Made by a program: the position numbers and the translations under genes. Below are positions 1-6,749 of a stretch of 16,443 nt of DNA, in pieces. The notes under the pieces were generated by a model. It saw nothing but the letters and a program-made list of their open reading frames with translations, searched no databases and was not told the DNA's origin. Source of the DNA: Campylobacteraceae bacterium (GTDB lineage Bacteria; Campylobacterota; Campylobacteria; Campylobacterales; Sulfurovaceae); contig JALVXO010000043.1 in assembly GCA_027022775.1 (NCBI GenBank), positions 1-16,443 of the forward strand. The letters are read 5' to 3'. Each line of letters begins with the position of its first letter. Position 1 is the stretch's first letter.

Positions 1-523
1 TTACAAATCTAAAATCTCCGTTTTTTTGCATTGCTACAGCAGCTTTTTTAAATTTTTTCCGTTCATTTTTATCCAGACCAAGGCTTTTTGCCAACTCTTT
101 AATTTCAATAAAATTGTTCTCTTCTATCGGGTTTTTATGTTCAATTTTTGGCGGTTCTTTAATTTTTAAATGCTCTATTTGGGTTCTGTAAAGTTTTTGC
201 ATTTCATTAAAGGCTTCTTTTAAAAGGTCAACTTCGCTTTTTAATGTGCCTACTATAAGCCTGTTTGTCTCTTTTAAGTCGTCAATAGTGTTTTTTAAAA
301 CCTTTATTGTTTCATCTTTTGCGGCTATTAAATCTTTTGTATGCGTTGATTCTTTGTAAGCGTTATCTTTTGGCTGAATCTCAACGGAGCTGTCAAGTTC
401 AATAAATATCTGTCCGTCAATTTTTTTGGCCTTTAGCACCCCTTTTTTAATTTTGGCATAAACCGCTTGTCTTGAAATTCCACTCTGTTTGGCATATTCT
501 GAAGGTTTAATTAATTTACTCAT
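1..523 (-). CDS. HTH/coiled-coil protein, DUF3972-like, C-terminus cut by window edge
   Basis: An open frame runs from ATG at 521-523 to the left edge without a stop, giving 174 codons. The TTA at 1-3 is out of frame, so the protein continues beyond the window. Residues 1-45 look like a small DNA-binding helix-turn-helix (SEYAKQSGISRQAVYAKIKK followed by a short beta hairpin). Residues 60-125 are a charged coiled coil containing AKDETI and LLKEAFNEMQKLY, which I recall from the Campylobacterota family DUF3972; that name comes from memory, not from a search. A ribosome site AAAGGAG lies 7 bases before the ATG. A promoter and a dyad lie just upstream, so autoregulation is possible. The cellular role is unknown. 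Confidence 0.75.
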   Translation of the reverse strand, partial: MSKLIKPSEYAKQSGISRQAVYAKIKKGVLKAKKIDGQIFIELDSSVEIQPKDNAYKESTHTKDLIAAKDETIKVLKNTIDDLKETNRLIVGTLKSEVDLLKEAFNEMQKLYRTQIEHLKIKEPPKIEHKNPIEENNFIEIKELAKSLGLDKNERKKFKKAAVAMQKNGDFRFV

Positions 524-543
524 TGACAACTCCTTTCAACTCT

Positions 544-573
544 ATTTTACCATAAATGTTGACAAATTGTAAA
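544..573 (-). promoter_or_regulatory. sigma70-type promoter of the HTH/coiled-coil gene
   Basis: On the minus strand, TTTACA (568-573) is followed 18 bases later by TAAAAT (544-549), with an upstream TGG that makes it an extended -10. The predicted start of transcription is near 537, leaving a leader of roughly 14 bases before the ATG at 523. The -35 lies inside the inner arm of the dyad at 558-594. Confidence 0.5.
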
Positions 574-594
574 ACAAAATTTACAGTTGTCAAC
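558..594. promoter_or_regulatory. dyad overlapping the -35 of the HTH gene; candidate operator
   Basis: GTTGACAA (558-565) pairs with TTGTCAAC (587-594), and inside it TGTAAA (568-573) pairs with TTTACA (580-585). The arms are separated by a 2/1-base bulge and the loop is ACAAAA. The dyad spans the -35 box of the gene starting at 523 and touches the stop codon of pcm. No T-run follows on the minus strand, so a terminator is less likely than an operator. The neighbouring gene encodes a probable DNA-binding protein, which makes self-regulation plausible but unproven. Confidence 0.45.
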
Positions 595-1265
595 TATTCA
601 ACCCTGCCTGTAATTACCGGTACAAACTGGCACACCTCTATAACCTCATGGGTTACAACACCGTTTCTTTTGTAATATCTTGTAATCATTTGTAAACCAT
701 CACTGTTTACAGGCGCTAAAAGAATTCCGCCATCAGCAAGCTGATCAAAAATAACTTGAGGAATCTCTTGCGGAGAGGCAGAAAAGAGAATTCTGTCAAA
801 CGGTGCAAATGCATCCCACCCTTTTGTTCCGTCATCATAACGGGTCAAAATGTTTTTGATATTTAAATCTCTAAATCTCTGTTTTGCCTCTTGCAAAAGT
901 TTATTTATTCTCTCAATTGTAAAAACTCTTTTAAAAAGTTTAGAAAGAATTGCCGCCTGGTAGCCGCTTCCGCAGCCGATTTCCAAAACCCTTCCTTCTG
1001 GTATATTCGGTTCTAAATATTGAGTCATTTTCGCAACAGTAAGAGGAGAACTGATCCACTGCTCGCCATCCATAGGCAGCGCATCAAGCCTGTAAGCTAA
1101 ATGTTTAAAGATTTCCGGTACGAAAATCTCCCTGTCAACACTTAACATAGCCTCTTTTACATGAGGTTCCAGCTTAAAGATAGAATCTATTTTATTTATC
1201 ATAGTTTCTATCTTATGCATTTTTTCCTGTTCTTGCAGCCGTTTTAAAAACTCTTCTCTTGTCAT
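594..1265 (-). CDS. pcm: protein-L-isoaspartate O-methyltransferase
   Basis: This is a cytoplasmic repair enzyme that methylates L-isoaspartyl residues of aged proteins with S-adenosylmethionine. The glycine-rich SAM motif VLEIGCGSGY lies near residues 93-102, followed by an acidic residue in VFTIER. The N-terminal part with DREIFVP and WISSPLTVAKM fits the substrate-recognition region of the family. Length (223 aa) is normal. A GTG three codons upstream (1274) is possible, but ATG at 1265 is preferred because AGGTG lies 6 bases before it, whereas the GTG has no ribosome site. It lies between the patatin gene and the HTH gene on the same strand, with 177 bases upstream. Confidence 0.9.
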   Translation of the reverse strand: MTREEFLKRLQEQEKMHKIETMINKIDSIFKLEPHVKEAMLSVDREIFVPEIFKHLAYRLDALPMDGEQWISSPLTVAKMTQYLEPNIPEGRVLEIGCGSGYQAAILSKLFKRVFTIERINKLLQEAKQRFRDLNIKNILTRYDDGTKGWDAFAPFDRILFSASPQEIPQVIFDQLADGGILLAPVNSDGLQMITRYYKRNGVVTHEVIEVCQFVPVITGRVE

Positions 1266-1300
1266 AATCAGCACCTGAATATTGTCATTCTATAGTTTAT

Positions 1301-1306
1301 ATTATA
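1301..1306 (-). promoter_or_regulatory. candidate -10 of pcm
   Basis: TATAAT on the minus strand lies about 35 bases before the pcm ATG. No good -35 is visible at 16-18 bases. Such weak -35 boxes are common in Campylobacterota. The surrounding DNA is very AT-rich, so a chance match cannot be excluded. Confidence 0.3.
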
Positions 1307-1364
1307 TAATATTTAATTAGAGTTTCTTTAAAAAATTGCAATTTTCATATTATTTAGTAAAAAA

Positions 1365-1393
1365 TTTACACTTTTGTGTAAAATTGTTTACAC
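1365..1393. promoter_or_regulatory. three alternating 7-bp half-sites at 11-bp spacing
   Basis: The plus strand reads TTTACAC (1365-1371), 4 bases, GTGTAAA (1376-1382), 4 bases, TTTACAC (1387-1393). Adjacent half-sites are perfect inverted repeats and repeat every 11 bp, about one helical turn, as expected for cooperative binding of a dimeric regulator on one face of DNA. The array lies 100-130 bases upstream of the pcm start. An alternative reading is a weak AT-rich terminator for the patatin gene: on the minus strand, TTTACAC-AAAA-GTGTAAA is followed by six T. Confidence 0.5.
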
Positions 1394-1442
1394 TTTTTCC
1401 ATAATAGTCCAATTTTACCGATATTTTTAAGTTGACAGCAGA

Positions 1443-3461
1443 TTACAAACCTGCCAACTTATCCAGCGATTTTATTAAACTGTCAATATCGGAAAAGTTT
1501 TCAATATTTTTAATAAAATCATTTCCTGCCTCTTCGCCCAAAGCTCTGTACGCTTCCCACTGATGCGCATCAAAAAACTGATCTACCGTAGGCTCATGCG
1601 GAAAAGAGGGGTGATGGTTTTTATAAGCGTAATAATCTTCTGATCTTGTCTCTTTTTTCAATTTATATTTTGGCGCTGTTACTGATGATTTGATATAAAC
1701 AAAATATCCAAGAGCAACTTTTGGCTTGCCTTTGTCTGATAGTTTATAGTACCTTCCTGTTACAAAATGGCGTTTGCTGTAACCGCTGCTGGGCTGCGGA
1801 TAGATTTCGTTTTCAACCCTGTTGCCGCTGCTGAATTCAACCTCTATCTCAAGCTCATTTCTAACTCTTAAAAGCAGGTTTCTTAAATCGTCAAATTGAT
1901 ATTTCGGATCTGCGCCGGCATCTGAGCAGATTATTATTTTTGCTTCTCTTCTGAAAAGTTCAAAAGCGCCTAAATTTTCTATTCCGCCGCCGTCAGAAAG
2001 GTTTATCATCCATCTGTTTAAATTCATTTTTCCAAAAAGTTCAGCCAGATTATAGTATGGCCAAAATACCGGCAGCGCTTTAAAACCGCTGTATAAAAAC
2101 ATAACCGCGGCTCTGTCTAAAAAGCGCCTGCCTTTTAAAATAAGCGGATTTATACTCCAAAACCCCAGCCTTATATTAAAGAGTGTCAAAATGAACGAAA
2201 TTAATCTGTTTGATTTATATCCCATTAAAGAGTTCAGTGCTGCGCCAGAAATGGTTGCTGCTTCTGCAACTGTAAAGTTTTTGTAAAGCGGAGAGCTGCT
2301 TTTTACATAACCGGTTAATTTTGAACCGCAATACAAAGGCGAAAATAGAAAATAGTCGCAGCTTTTGACACCTTTAATTCTCTTATCTGCTTGCAGGTTC
2401 AATGTAGAGTTAAAAAGAGGGTAAGGTGCGTTAAAACTGTTGCTGCATAGGCTGGAGAGTTTAATATCCTCTTTTTTTAACCCAAATTTTGCATTAGAAG
2501 GTGCATCAGATGTACTGGTGCTTGGCAGCAGGGGTGCTGGAGGAAAACGCAGGCGCTCCCGGAGGGTGCGTCGAGGCTTTACTTCTGTGCCCATGTTGCC
2601 AATGACCAGCGCAGATGGTGTATCGGCTAAAGTAAATTTTGGGTTTAAGTATGCATCTGTAATTTTATTTCGGTAATATTGGTGCATAGACAAAATATTT
2701 GGGTTAGAGAAAAAACCTGTTGCCGCAACCAGCAAGCTTAAATAGATTAAAGAGCCAAAATCTGCAAATTGTGCCAGATATGGCGGCAGCAGAGTTATAT
2801 TATAATAGCTTAAACTAAATACCCCAAATAGCAGAAAAAAGAGTGCAAACAGATAAAAAAGGGTTTTGCTGCTCCATAAAATCTTATTAATATGCCGCAG
2901 AGGGTGCATAAAATAGTACCATAAAAGCAGCGATAAGAAAAGAACAGTTACTGCAGAATAAATTTCATAAGGAATTTTTGGAAGATAATAAAAAAGGGTT
3001 AACACTCCTATAATAGTGGTTGCAAAAAAGAGAATATACCATAAAATATGCAATATTGCAAGTATTATAAAACTCAAATAAAAAGTGATGCTTTCATAAA
3101 ATTTTCTTAATCCTTTATGGGGTTTTAAGTAGTCGCCGTAACTTTTTAACCGTTTAATTTCTGCTTTAGAAAATAGCTGGGTAAAATCTTTATGCTGCAG
3201 CTCTTTTTGAATGTAAGAGCTTATATAGCCGCCGCCAGAGACTGTAGAGATATAATCCGCCCTTTTTAAAATACCTGCCTTGTTAAAAGCTTGAAGTAAA
3301 CCAAGATTGAATGTTGCAGAGCGGATTCCCCCGCCAGAGAGTGCAAGCGCAAGTATATCTTTGCTTTTATCTAAATTAAGCGCATCACGCCTTTTAAATA
3401 TGAACTCTTGTTCATCTTTTACAATCTCTTCTAAGCTATATAAACAATCCGCCCTTTTCAT
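1443..3461 (-). CDS. patatin-like phospholipase with central membrane segments
   Basis: A predicted lipid acyl hydrolase of 672 aa. The oxyanion-hole glycines are in LSGGGIRSA (41-49), the nucleophile serine is S75 in STVSGGG (72-78), and the catalytic aspartate is D490 in LSDGGG, completing a Ser-Asp dyad. Between serine and aspartate lie about four hydrophobic segments (roughly 124-152, 166-186, 200-221, 234-252), so the protein is probably anchored in the inner membrane. APYPLFNSTLNL (345-356) and FSPLYCGS (373-380) also fit this large patatin subfamily. Start ATG follows GAGGGGGA. Residues of about 280-321 are encoded by a GC-rich palindromic insert. Substrate is unknown; phospholipid is the family expectation. 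Confidence 0.85.
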   Translation of the reverse strand: MKRADCLYSLEEIVKDEQEFIFKRRDALNLDKSKDILALALSGGGIRSATFNLGLLQAFNKAGILKRADYISTVSGGGYISSYIQKELQHKDFTQLFSKAEIKRLKSYGDYLKPHKGLRKFYESITFYLSFIILAILHILWYILFFATTIIGVLTLFYYLPKIPYEIYSAVTVLFLSLLLWYYFMHPLRHINKILWSSKTLFYLFALFFLLFGVFSLSYYNITLLPPYLAQFADFGSLIYLSLLVAATGFFSNPNILSMHQYYRNKITDAYLNPKFTLADTPSALVIGNMGTEVKPRRTLRERLRFPPAPLLPSTSTSDAPSNAKFGLKKEDIKLSSLCSNSFNAPYPLFNSTLNLQADKRIKGVKSCDYFLFSPLYCGSKLTGYVKSSSPLYKNFTVAEAATISGAALNSLMGYKSNRLISFILTLFNIRLGFWSINPLILKGRRFLDRAAVMFLYSGFKALPVFWPYYNLAELFGKMNLNRWMINLSDGGGIENLGAFELFRREAKIIICSDAGADPKYQFDDLRNLLLRVRNELEIEVEFSSGNRVENEIYPQPSSGYSKRHFVTGRYYKLSDKGKPKVALGYFVYIKSSVTAPKYKLKKETRSEDYYAYKNHHPSFPHEPTVDQFFDAHQWEAYRALGEEAGNDFIKNIENFSDIDSLIKSLDKLAGL
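2500..2624. repeat. 125-bp GC-rich imperfect palindrome inside the patatin gene
   Basis: Bases on either side of 2562 pair without gaps for 62 positions: by hand I count 39 Watson-Crick pairs and 9 G-T pairs (plus-strand reading). The centre is CGCTCCC-GGA-GGGTGCG, with outer arms such as TTGGCA (2522-2527)/TGCCAA (2597-2602) and CTGGT (2515-2519)/ACCAG (2605-2609). The row 2521-2580 is 40 of 60 G or C, against roughly 38-42% in the rest of the gene. The host reading frame stays open and gains a basic, proline-rich stretch (PRRTLRERLRFPPAP). It looks like a small inserted palindromic element similar in behaviour to the Rickettsia palindromic elements; no family was identified. Confidence 0.7.
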
Positions 3462-3484
3462 ATTATCCCCCTCTTTTTTTATCT

Positions 3485-3490
3485 ATTATA
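3485..3490 (-). promoter_or_regulatory. candidate -10 of the patatin gene
   Basis: TATAAT on the minus strand lies about 24 bases before the ATG at 3461. A convincing -35 is not visible. The leader includes the strong ribosome site GAGGGGGA. Confidence 0.35.
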
Positions 3491-3558
3491 ATAAAAAATT
3501 GTGACTTAATTGGATTTTATTAAAAAAATGTTTATTTTATTAAAGTATATTGGCAGTA

Positions 3559-3608
3559 CAGCATAAAGGCGTAATTATTCTAATTTACATTTGTGCGCCT
3601 TTATGCTG
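3559..3608. repeat. 13-bp perfect inverted repeat with 24-base spacer
   Basis: CAGCATAAAGGCG (3559-3571) is exactly complementary to CGCCTTTATGCTG (3596-3608). A further GCAGTA (3553-3558) can pair with TACTGC (3628-3633) across a 19-base bulge. It lies in the 198-base gap between the exported-protein gene (stop at 3660) and the patatin start (3461), so it would sit in the 3' tail of the former transcript. Neither strand has a clear T-run directly after the stem, so it is not a typical intrinsic terminator. Confidence 0.55.
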
Positions 3609-3659
3609 CAAGTAGATGAGTGTTTAATACTGCTTATCTGCTTTTTTGCAGAGGTAATA

Positions 3660-4313
3660 CTAAAAAAATGCCGGTGTGCACTTTTTTGCATGTGTAAACT
3701 TTTTTGTCTCTTTTAAAATCTTTCCGTTTTGGTTAAAATATATAAACCTGTCAACAAAATTGCAAGATTGCATTATAAAATAAAACTCTCTTACTCTATA
3801 TCCGCTTTTGGTTTTTTTATAACTGTACGGCTTGGTAAATTCGCTGCTGTCAACCGCTTTTGTCCAAAGCAAAAGCTCTGCGGGGGTGTCTATTTTGCCC
3901 AAAACTTTTAAAAGGTCTTTTTTATCATCAACTGAAAACATTTTTCCGTATTTATCTATGTAAATTACAATAAAATAGCGTTCAACGGGCAAAGGGTGCA
4001 GCCAATATTTCCAAAAATAGTTTTTCTTTGCCATAACTCTTGCAAGATATGTGATGTTGTTTTTATCTTTTTGCGAAAAAGTTCTGCTGTCGGTTTTAAA
4101 AACAGTTTTTAAATCGCTGTAATCAACTCTTTTACCGCTTTTTACCTCATAAGAGACAACTTCCAAAAACTTTATACCCGGGCGCAGGTGAAAATCTTTA
4201 AAGCGGTACTCCATAGGCTTCTTGAACAAATGTTCACCCGACTCCAGTTTAGGCTTAAACTCTTTTGCAAATGCTGCAGCTATTAAAATCAGAATAAGTG
4301 TTAAAATACGCAC
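3660..4313 (-). CDS. exported protein of unknown function
   Basis: A 217-aa protein that I do not recognise. Residues 1-16 form a clear signal peptide (MRILTLILILIAAAFA) with a likely signal peptidase I site AFA|K, and there is no lipobox cysteine, so it is probably a soluble periplasmic protein. The mature part is rich in lysine and aromatic residues, with an alternating pattern suggesting mostly beta structure, and has two cysteines near the C-terminus (SCNF and KKCTP) that could form a disulfide. The start is GTG at 4313 because AAGGAG lies 7 bases before it. A likely promoter lies about 100 bases upstream. No operon partner is evident: gaps on both sides are about 200 bases or more. Confidence 0.75.
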   Translation of the reverse strand: MRILTLILILIAAAFAKEFKPKLESGEHLFKKPMEYRFKDFHLRPGIKFLEVVSYEVKSGKRVDYSDLKTVFKTDSRTFSQKDKNNITYLARVMAKKNYFWKYWLHPLPVERYFIVIYIDKYGKMFSVDDKKDLLKVLGKIDTPAELLLWTKAVDSSEFTKPYSYKKTKSGYRVREFYFIMQSCNFVDRFIYFNQNGKILKETKKFTHAKKCTPAFF

Positions 4314-4416
4314 AGTTGACTCCTTTTTGTAAATACGGGAATTAAACCGATTTGAAGCTTTGCGCTTATAAAACTAAAGCAGGCAGTTTAAGAAATCAAT
4401 TTTATCCCTTTTTATC

Positions 4417-4422
4417 ATTATA
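4417..4422 (-). promoter_or_regulatory. candidate -10 of the exported-protein gene
   Basis: TATAAT on the minus strand about 104 bases before the GTG start at 4313 would give a leader of near 97 bases. No consensus -35 is seen; a small palindrome TTGTGACACAA lies at 4431-4441 just upstream. Apart from this and the tRNA promoter, I see no gene in 4314-4578. Confidence 0.35.
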
Positions 4423-4578
4423 CTATTTTATTGTGACACAATTTTCAAAGTTGGATTAAATTTTTAAAAAGAGTTGTGCTATTTAGATATTAAGCAGGTA
4501 GTTACAAAAAGCAGGCTGTAAGTTGCTCCTAAAATTTGGATAATTTTTAAAATAAAGTAATTTTTTTATAAAAAACTA

Positions 4579-4607
4579 TTGACTTTTAAAGTTTTTTTAC
4601 ATATAAT
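4579..4607 (+). promoter_or_regulatory. promoter of the tRNA cluster
   Basis: TTGACT (4579-4584) and TATAAT (4602-4607) are separated by exactly 17 bases, a near-perfect sigma70 promoter. Transcription would begin near 4614, about 11 bases before the first tRNA. It is the strongest promoter visible in the window, as expected for stable RNA. Confidence 0.85.
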
Positions 4608-4624
4608 TGCACTCCATAAATTAA

Positions 4625-4701
4625 CGGAGTGTAGCGCAGTCTGGTAGCGCACCTGGTTTGGGACCAGGGGGTCGAAGGTTCGAGTCCTTTCACTCCGACC
4701 A
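4625..4701 (+). tRNA. tRNA-Pro (anticodon UGG)
   Basis: The acceptor stem CGGAGTG pairs with CACTCCG, and the discriminator A and CCA end are encoded. The anticodon stem CCTGG/CCAGG encloses the loop TTTGGGA, giving anticodon TGG. The T arm has the usual GGTTCGAGTCC. It is the first of five tRNAs downstream of the strong promoter. Confidence 0.97.
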
Positions 4702-4709
4702 TCTAATGT

Positions 4710-4787
4710 GGTGGATATAGCTCAGTTGGTTAGAGCACCAGATTGTGGCTCTGGGGGCCGTGGGTTCGAGTCCCATTATCCACCCCA
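4710..4787 (+). tRNA. tRNA-His (anticodon GUG)
   Basis: GTGGATA pairs with TATCCAC. The extra 5' G typical of tRNA-His is present at 4710, opposite C73, and CCA is encoded. The anticodon stem CCAGA/TCTGG encloses TTGTGGC, giving GTG. The spacer to tRNA-Pro is only 8 bases. Confidence 0.97.
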
Positions 4788-4808
4788 TTGCAGTCACTTC
4801 CCTCGAGA

Positions 4809-4885
4809 GCGCCAGTAGCTCAATTGGATAGAGCATCTGACTTCGGATCAGAGGGTTAGGGGTTCAAGTCCTCTCTGGCGTACCA
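4809..4885 (+). tRNA. tRNA-Arg (anticodon UCG)
   Basis: GCGCCAG pairs with CTGGCGT (one G-T pair at the end), with encoded CCA. The anticodon stem TCTGA/TCAGA encloses CTTCGGA, giving TCG, which reads CGN arginine codons. Confidence 0.96.
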
Positions 4886-4950
4886 ACCAGTTTGGTAGGC
4901 TAGAGATGATAGTTAGCCTTTTGTGCTATATGCAGCCACTAATATTTAAT

Positions 4951-5027
4951 GCACTCGTAGCTCAGCTGGATAGAGCATCCGCCTTCTAAGCGGACGGTCT
5001 CAGGTTCGAATCCTGACGAGTGTACCA
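4951..5027 (+). tRNA. tRNA-Arg (anticodon UCU)
   Basis: GCACTCG pairs with CGAGTGT, with encoded CCA. The anticodon stem TCCGC/GCGGA encloses CTTCTAA, giving TCT, which reads AGA/AGG. It is the second arginine tRNA in the cluster, and AGA is a common arginine codon in such AT-rich genomes. Confidence 0.96.
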
Positions 5028-5052
5028 CCCCTTTTTGCTTCGGCTATCTTAT

Positions 5053-5137
5053 GCGGATGTGGTGGAACTGGCAGACACGCTAGACTTAGGATCTAGTGCC
5101 GCAAGGCGTGGAGGTTCGACTCCTCTCATCCGCACCA
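5053..5137 (+). tRNA. tRNA-Leu (anticodon UAG)
   Basis: GCGGATG pairs with CATCCGC, with encoded CCA. The anticodon stem CTAGA/TCTAG encloses CTTAGGA, giving TAG. A long variable arm (TGCCGCAAGGCGT) identifies it as a class II tRNA. Total length is 85 bases. It is the last tRNA of the cluster; no clear terminator follows. Confidence 0.97.
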
Positions 5138-5167
5138 CTTGCAAAACTTCCAATCTTTTTAAATTTA

Positions 5168-5176
5168 TGCTATAAT
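5168..5176 (+). promoter_or_regulatory. extended -10 promoter of the small membrane-protein gene
   Basis: TGCTATAAT is an extended -10 with no recognisable -35, the usual layout in Campylobacterota. Transcription would begin near 5183, about 20 bases before the ATG at 5204. Read-through from the tRNA cluster is also possible. Confidence 0.5.
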
Positions 5177-5203
5177 TCTTCTATATCACCAAAAGTAAAA
5201 ACA

Positions 5204-5437
5204 ATGTTTACATTTTTAAAAATAGCCACCGTTTTATTTGATATTTTGGCAATTGTTAAAATCTACAAAGATGAGCGCTATCTTTTTGACAATGAAAAAA
5301 TAAAATATTACGCTATCGTTATTTTTGTTCCTATTTTTGGCGCAATATACACTTTAAATAGACTCAGCTTCAACTGGTTTTCTATCTTCACACCCCATAA
5401 AAATATTAAACTGCCTACAAAAAAGACCATACAGTGA
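5204..5437 (+). CDS. small two-helix membrane protein, PLDc_N-like
   Basis: A 77-aa protein with two hydrophobic segments (about 3-20 and 34-52) and a hydrophilic lysine-rich tail. The second segment ends in IFVPIFGAIYTLNRL, which resembles the short N-terminal membrane domain found in cardiolipin synthases (PLDc_N); this is a resemblance judged by eye, and no phospholipase D catalytic HKD motif is present. An upstream in-frame ATG at 5096 lies inside tRNA-Leu and is not credible. The ATG at 5204 lacks a strong ribosome site but lies just after an extended -10. It converges with the end of the csx1-like gene. Function unknown. Confidence 0.6.
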   Translation: MFTFLKIATVLFDILAIVKIYKDERYLFDNEKIKYYAIVIFVPIFGAIYTLNRLSFNWFSIFTPHKNIKLPTKKTIQ

Positions 5438-5504
5438 CGGCGAAGAGATATACAGATGCTGCTTTGGAGATGATGAGCAGCAAATTTAACTTGAAAATGG
5501 GTTA

Positions 5505-6740
5505 TTAATTAAACAAATCAATCAATTTGCTTTTATTTTTTACAATATTTGCATTATAAAACATATTTTTTATCTCTGATATATAATTTTCCAAATTCTC
5601 AACACTTTTATCTATACTTTTTTCAGAAATTTCTCTCTTCATAAATGCATGATTTGATTTATTGCGCAAATCTCTAAGTTTTTGATATATTTGGATAAAT
5701 TCTTTATTAAAATACAATGTTTCTTCTTTTTTGCTTAATCTTTCTTGCTCATCATATAAAATTTTTCCTAGTTTGGTTTCTCTTAAATCTTCATTAAAAA
5801 TATCTAAATTTAAAACTTCTAAGATGTAAGTTAAAACTGTTTCTCGCAAAATTGTGAGCGCTTGCGCATATCTGTTTTTTTCAAAAAAAACTTTCGCAGT
5901 TTCAATATCTCTTTCCCAAGTTGATGAAAGTCCATCATATATTTGCAACTCTTTTTTAAAATCTTCTATTACATAATTTACTGTTTTAAAATTTTGATTT
6001 ATTTTTTCATTACTTTCAATTTCATTAATTAGCTGTTTAATTTTTTCTAATGTTTGATGATAAAACTTTAGTGCTGAAAAACCTACAGTTTTTGAATAAA
6101 ATTCTAAGTTCTTATTTAAGTTTTGTATTTCTTTAAAATATCTTTTTTCTTCATTTGGTATTTGTTTAAAACCATTTTTTAATATATTTGCAATTTTTCT
6201 TCCATCAGAATACTCTTTAAATATAGTGAAAGCTTCTATAGTTTCATTCATTTCTAAAAGCGGTAAAATGTTAACTACAGGAGTTATTCCATTATTTTTT
6301 GAAGTAGCTTCCCATACTCCATAATATACTCCTTTAATTTGTGCTTTTTTAACTTTTGTAAAGAAGTTTAAAAGTGTAGAGATAAACATTGGAATGGATC
6401 TAAATCCATGAGTCATGTCAAAATATATTTCACCATTTTCAACCGGCAATTTTGCAATTGTATCAAACATATTCCAAAACTCCTGGTTATTCATTCCGTA
6501 AGGAATTAACACTTTTTCATAATCTTCAATATACTCATCTGCAATGTGCCATAATGAAGCATCTGTTCCCAAAACATAAACTTTGTCCGGCTTGACAATC
6601 TCTTTTAAAACACCGCCAACTAGTTTACCTTCTTTTGGCTCATGGTTTTCTACTTGATATTTTGCAAGCTTATAATCATATTTTCCAGTTTCTTTAATAA
6701 ACTGCCCTTTGCCTAAAATTGTTATAATAACTTTTTTCAT
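5505..6740 (-). CDS. CARF-HEPN ribonuclease, Csx1-like (DxTHG family), type III CRISPR ancillary effector
   Basis: A 411-aa protein. The N-terminal Rossmann-like CARF domain (about 1-165) carries VLGTDAS (57-62) and the family signature DMTHGFRS (108-115), where cyclic oligoadenylate is expected to bind. A helical middle leads to a C-terminal HEPN domain with catalytic R359-x4-H364 (RNKSNH). By family knowledge it is a non-specific RNase switched on by the second messenger made by Cas10. It is the last gene of the operon, 9 bases after mntA, with an excellent ribosome site GGAGGAG. The residue two positions after the HEPN histidine is phenylalanine (F366), not the tyrosine of HepT. Csx1 and Csm6 are functional equivalents; DxTHG favours Csx1. 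Confidence 0.9.
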   Translation of the reverse strand: MKKVIITILGKGQFIKETGKYDYKLAKYQVENHEPKEGKLVGGVLKEIVKPDKVYVLGTDASLWHIADEYIEDYEKVLIPYGMNNQEFWNMFDTIAKLPVENGEIYFDMTHGFRSIPMFISTLLNFFTKVKKAQIKGVYYGVWEATSKNNGITPVVNILPLLEMNETIEAFTIFKEYSDGRKIANILKNGFKQIPNEEKRYFKEIQNLNKNLEFYSKTVGFSALKFYHQTLEKIKQLINEIESNEKINQNFKTVNYVIEDFKKELQIYDGLSSTWERDIETAKVFFEKNRYAQALTILRETVLTYILEVLNLDIFNEDLRETKLGKILYDEQERLSKKEETLYFNKEFIQIYQKLRDLRNKSNHAFMKREISEKSIDKSVENLENYISEIKNMFYNANIVKNKSKLIDLFN

Positions 6741-6749
6741 TTTCTCCTC

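Noticed and set aside
1..3. TTA at the left edge as the stop codon of the first gene
   Set aside because: It is out of frame with the ATG at 523; the frame has codons at 2-4, 5-7 and so on, and stays open.
2440..2676. Plus-strand open frame of 78 codons inside the patatin gene
   Set aside because: It reads the opposite strand of the palindrome and its flanks; the palindrome keeps both strands open and gives similar-looking peptides. No ribosome site or family resemblance.
5096..5203. Upstream extension of the 77-aa protein to an ATG at 5096
   Set aside because: That ATG-like start lies inside tRNA-Leu; the extended -10 at 5168-5176 would lie within the coding sequence.
5457..5482. Stem TGCTGCT/AGCAGCA between the convergent 77-aa gene and csx1 as a bidirectional terminator
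   Set aside because: Seven pairs with a 12-base loop but no T-run on either strand; a chance repeat is as likely.
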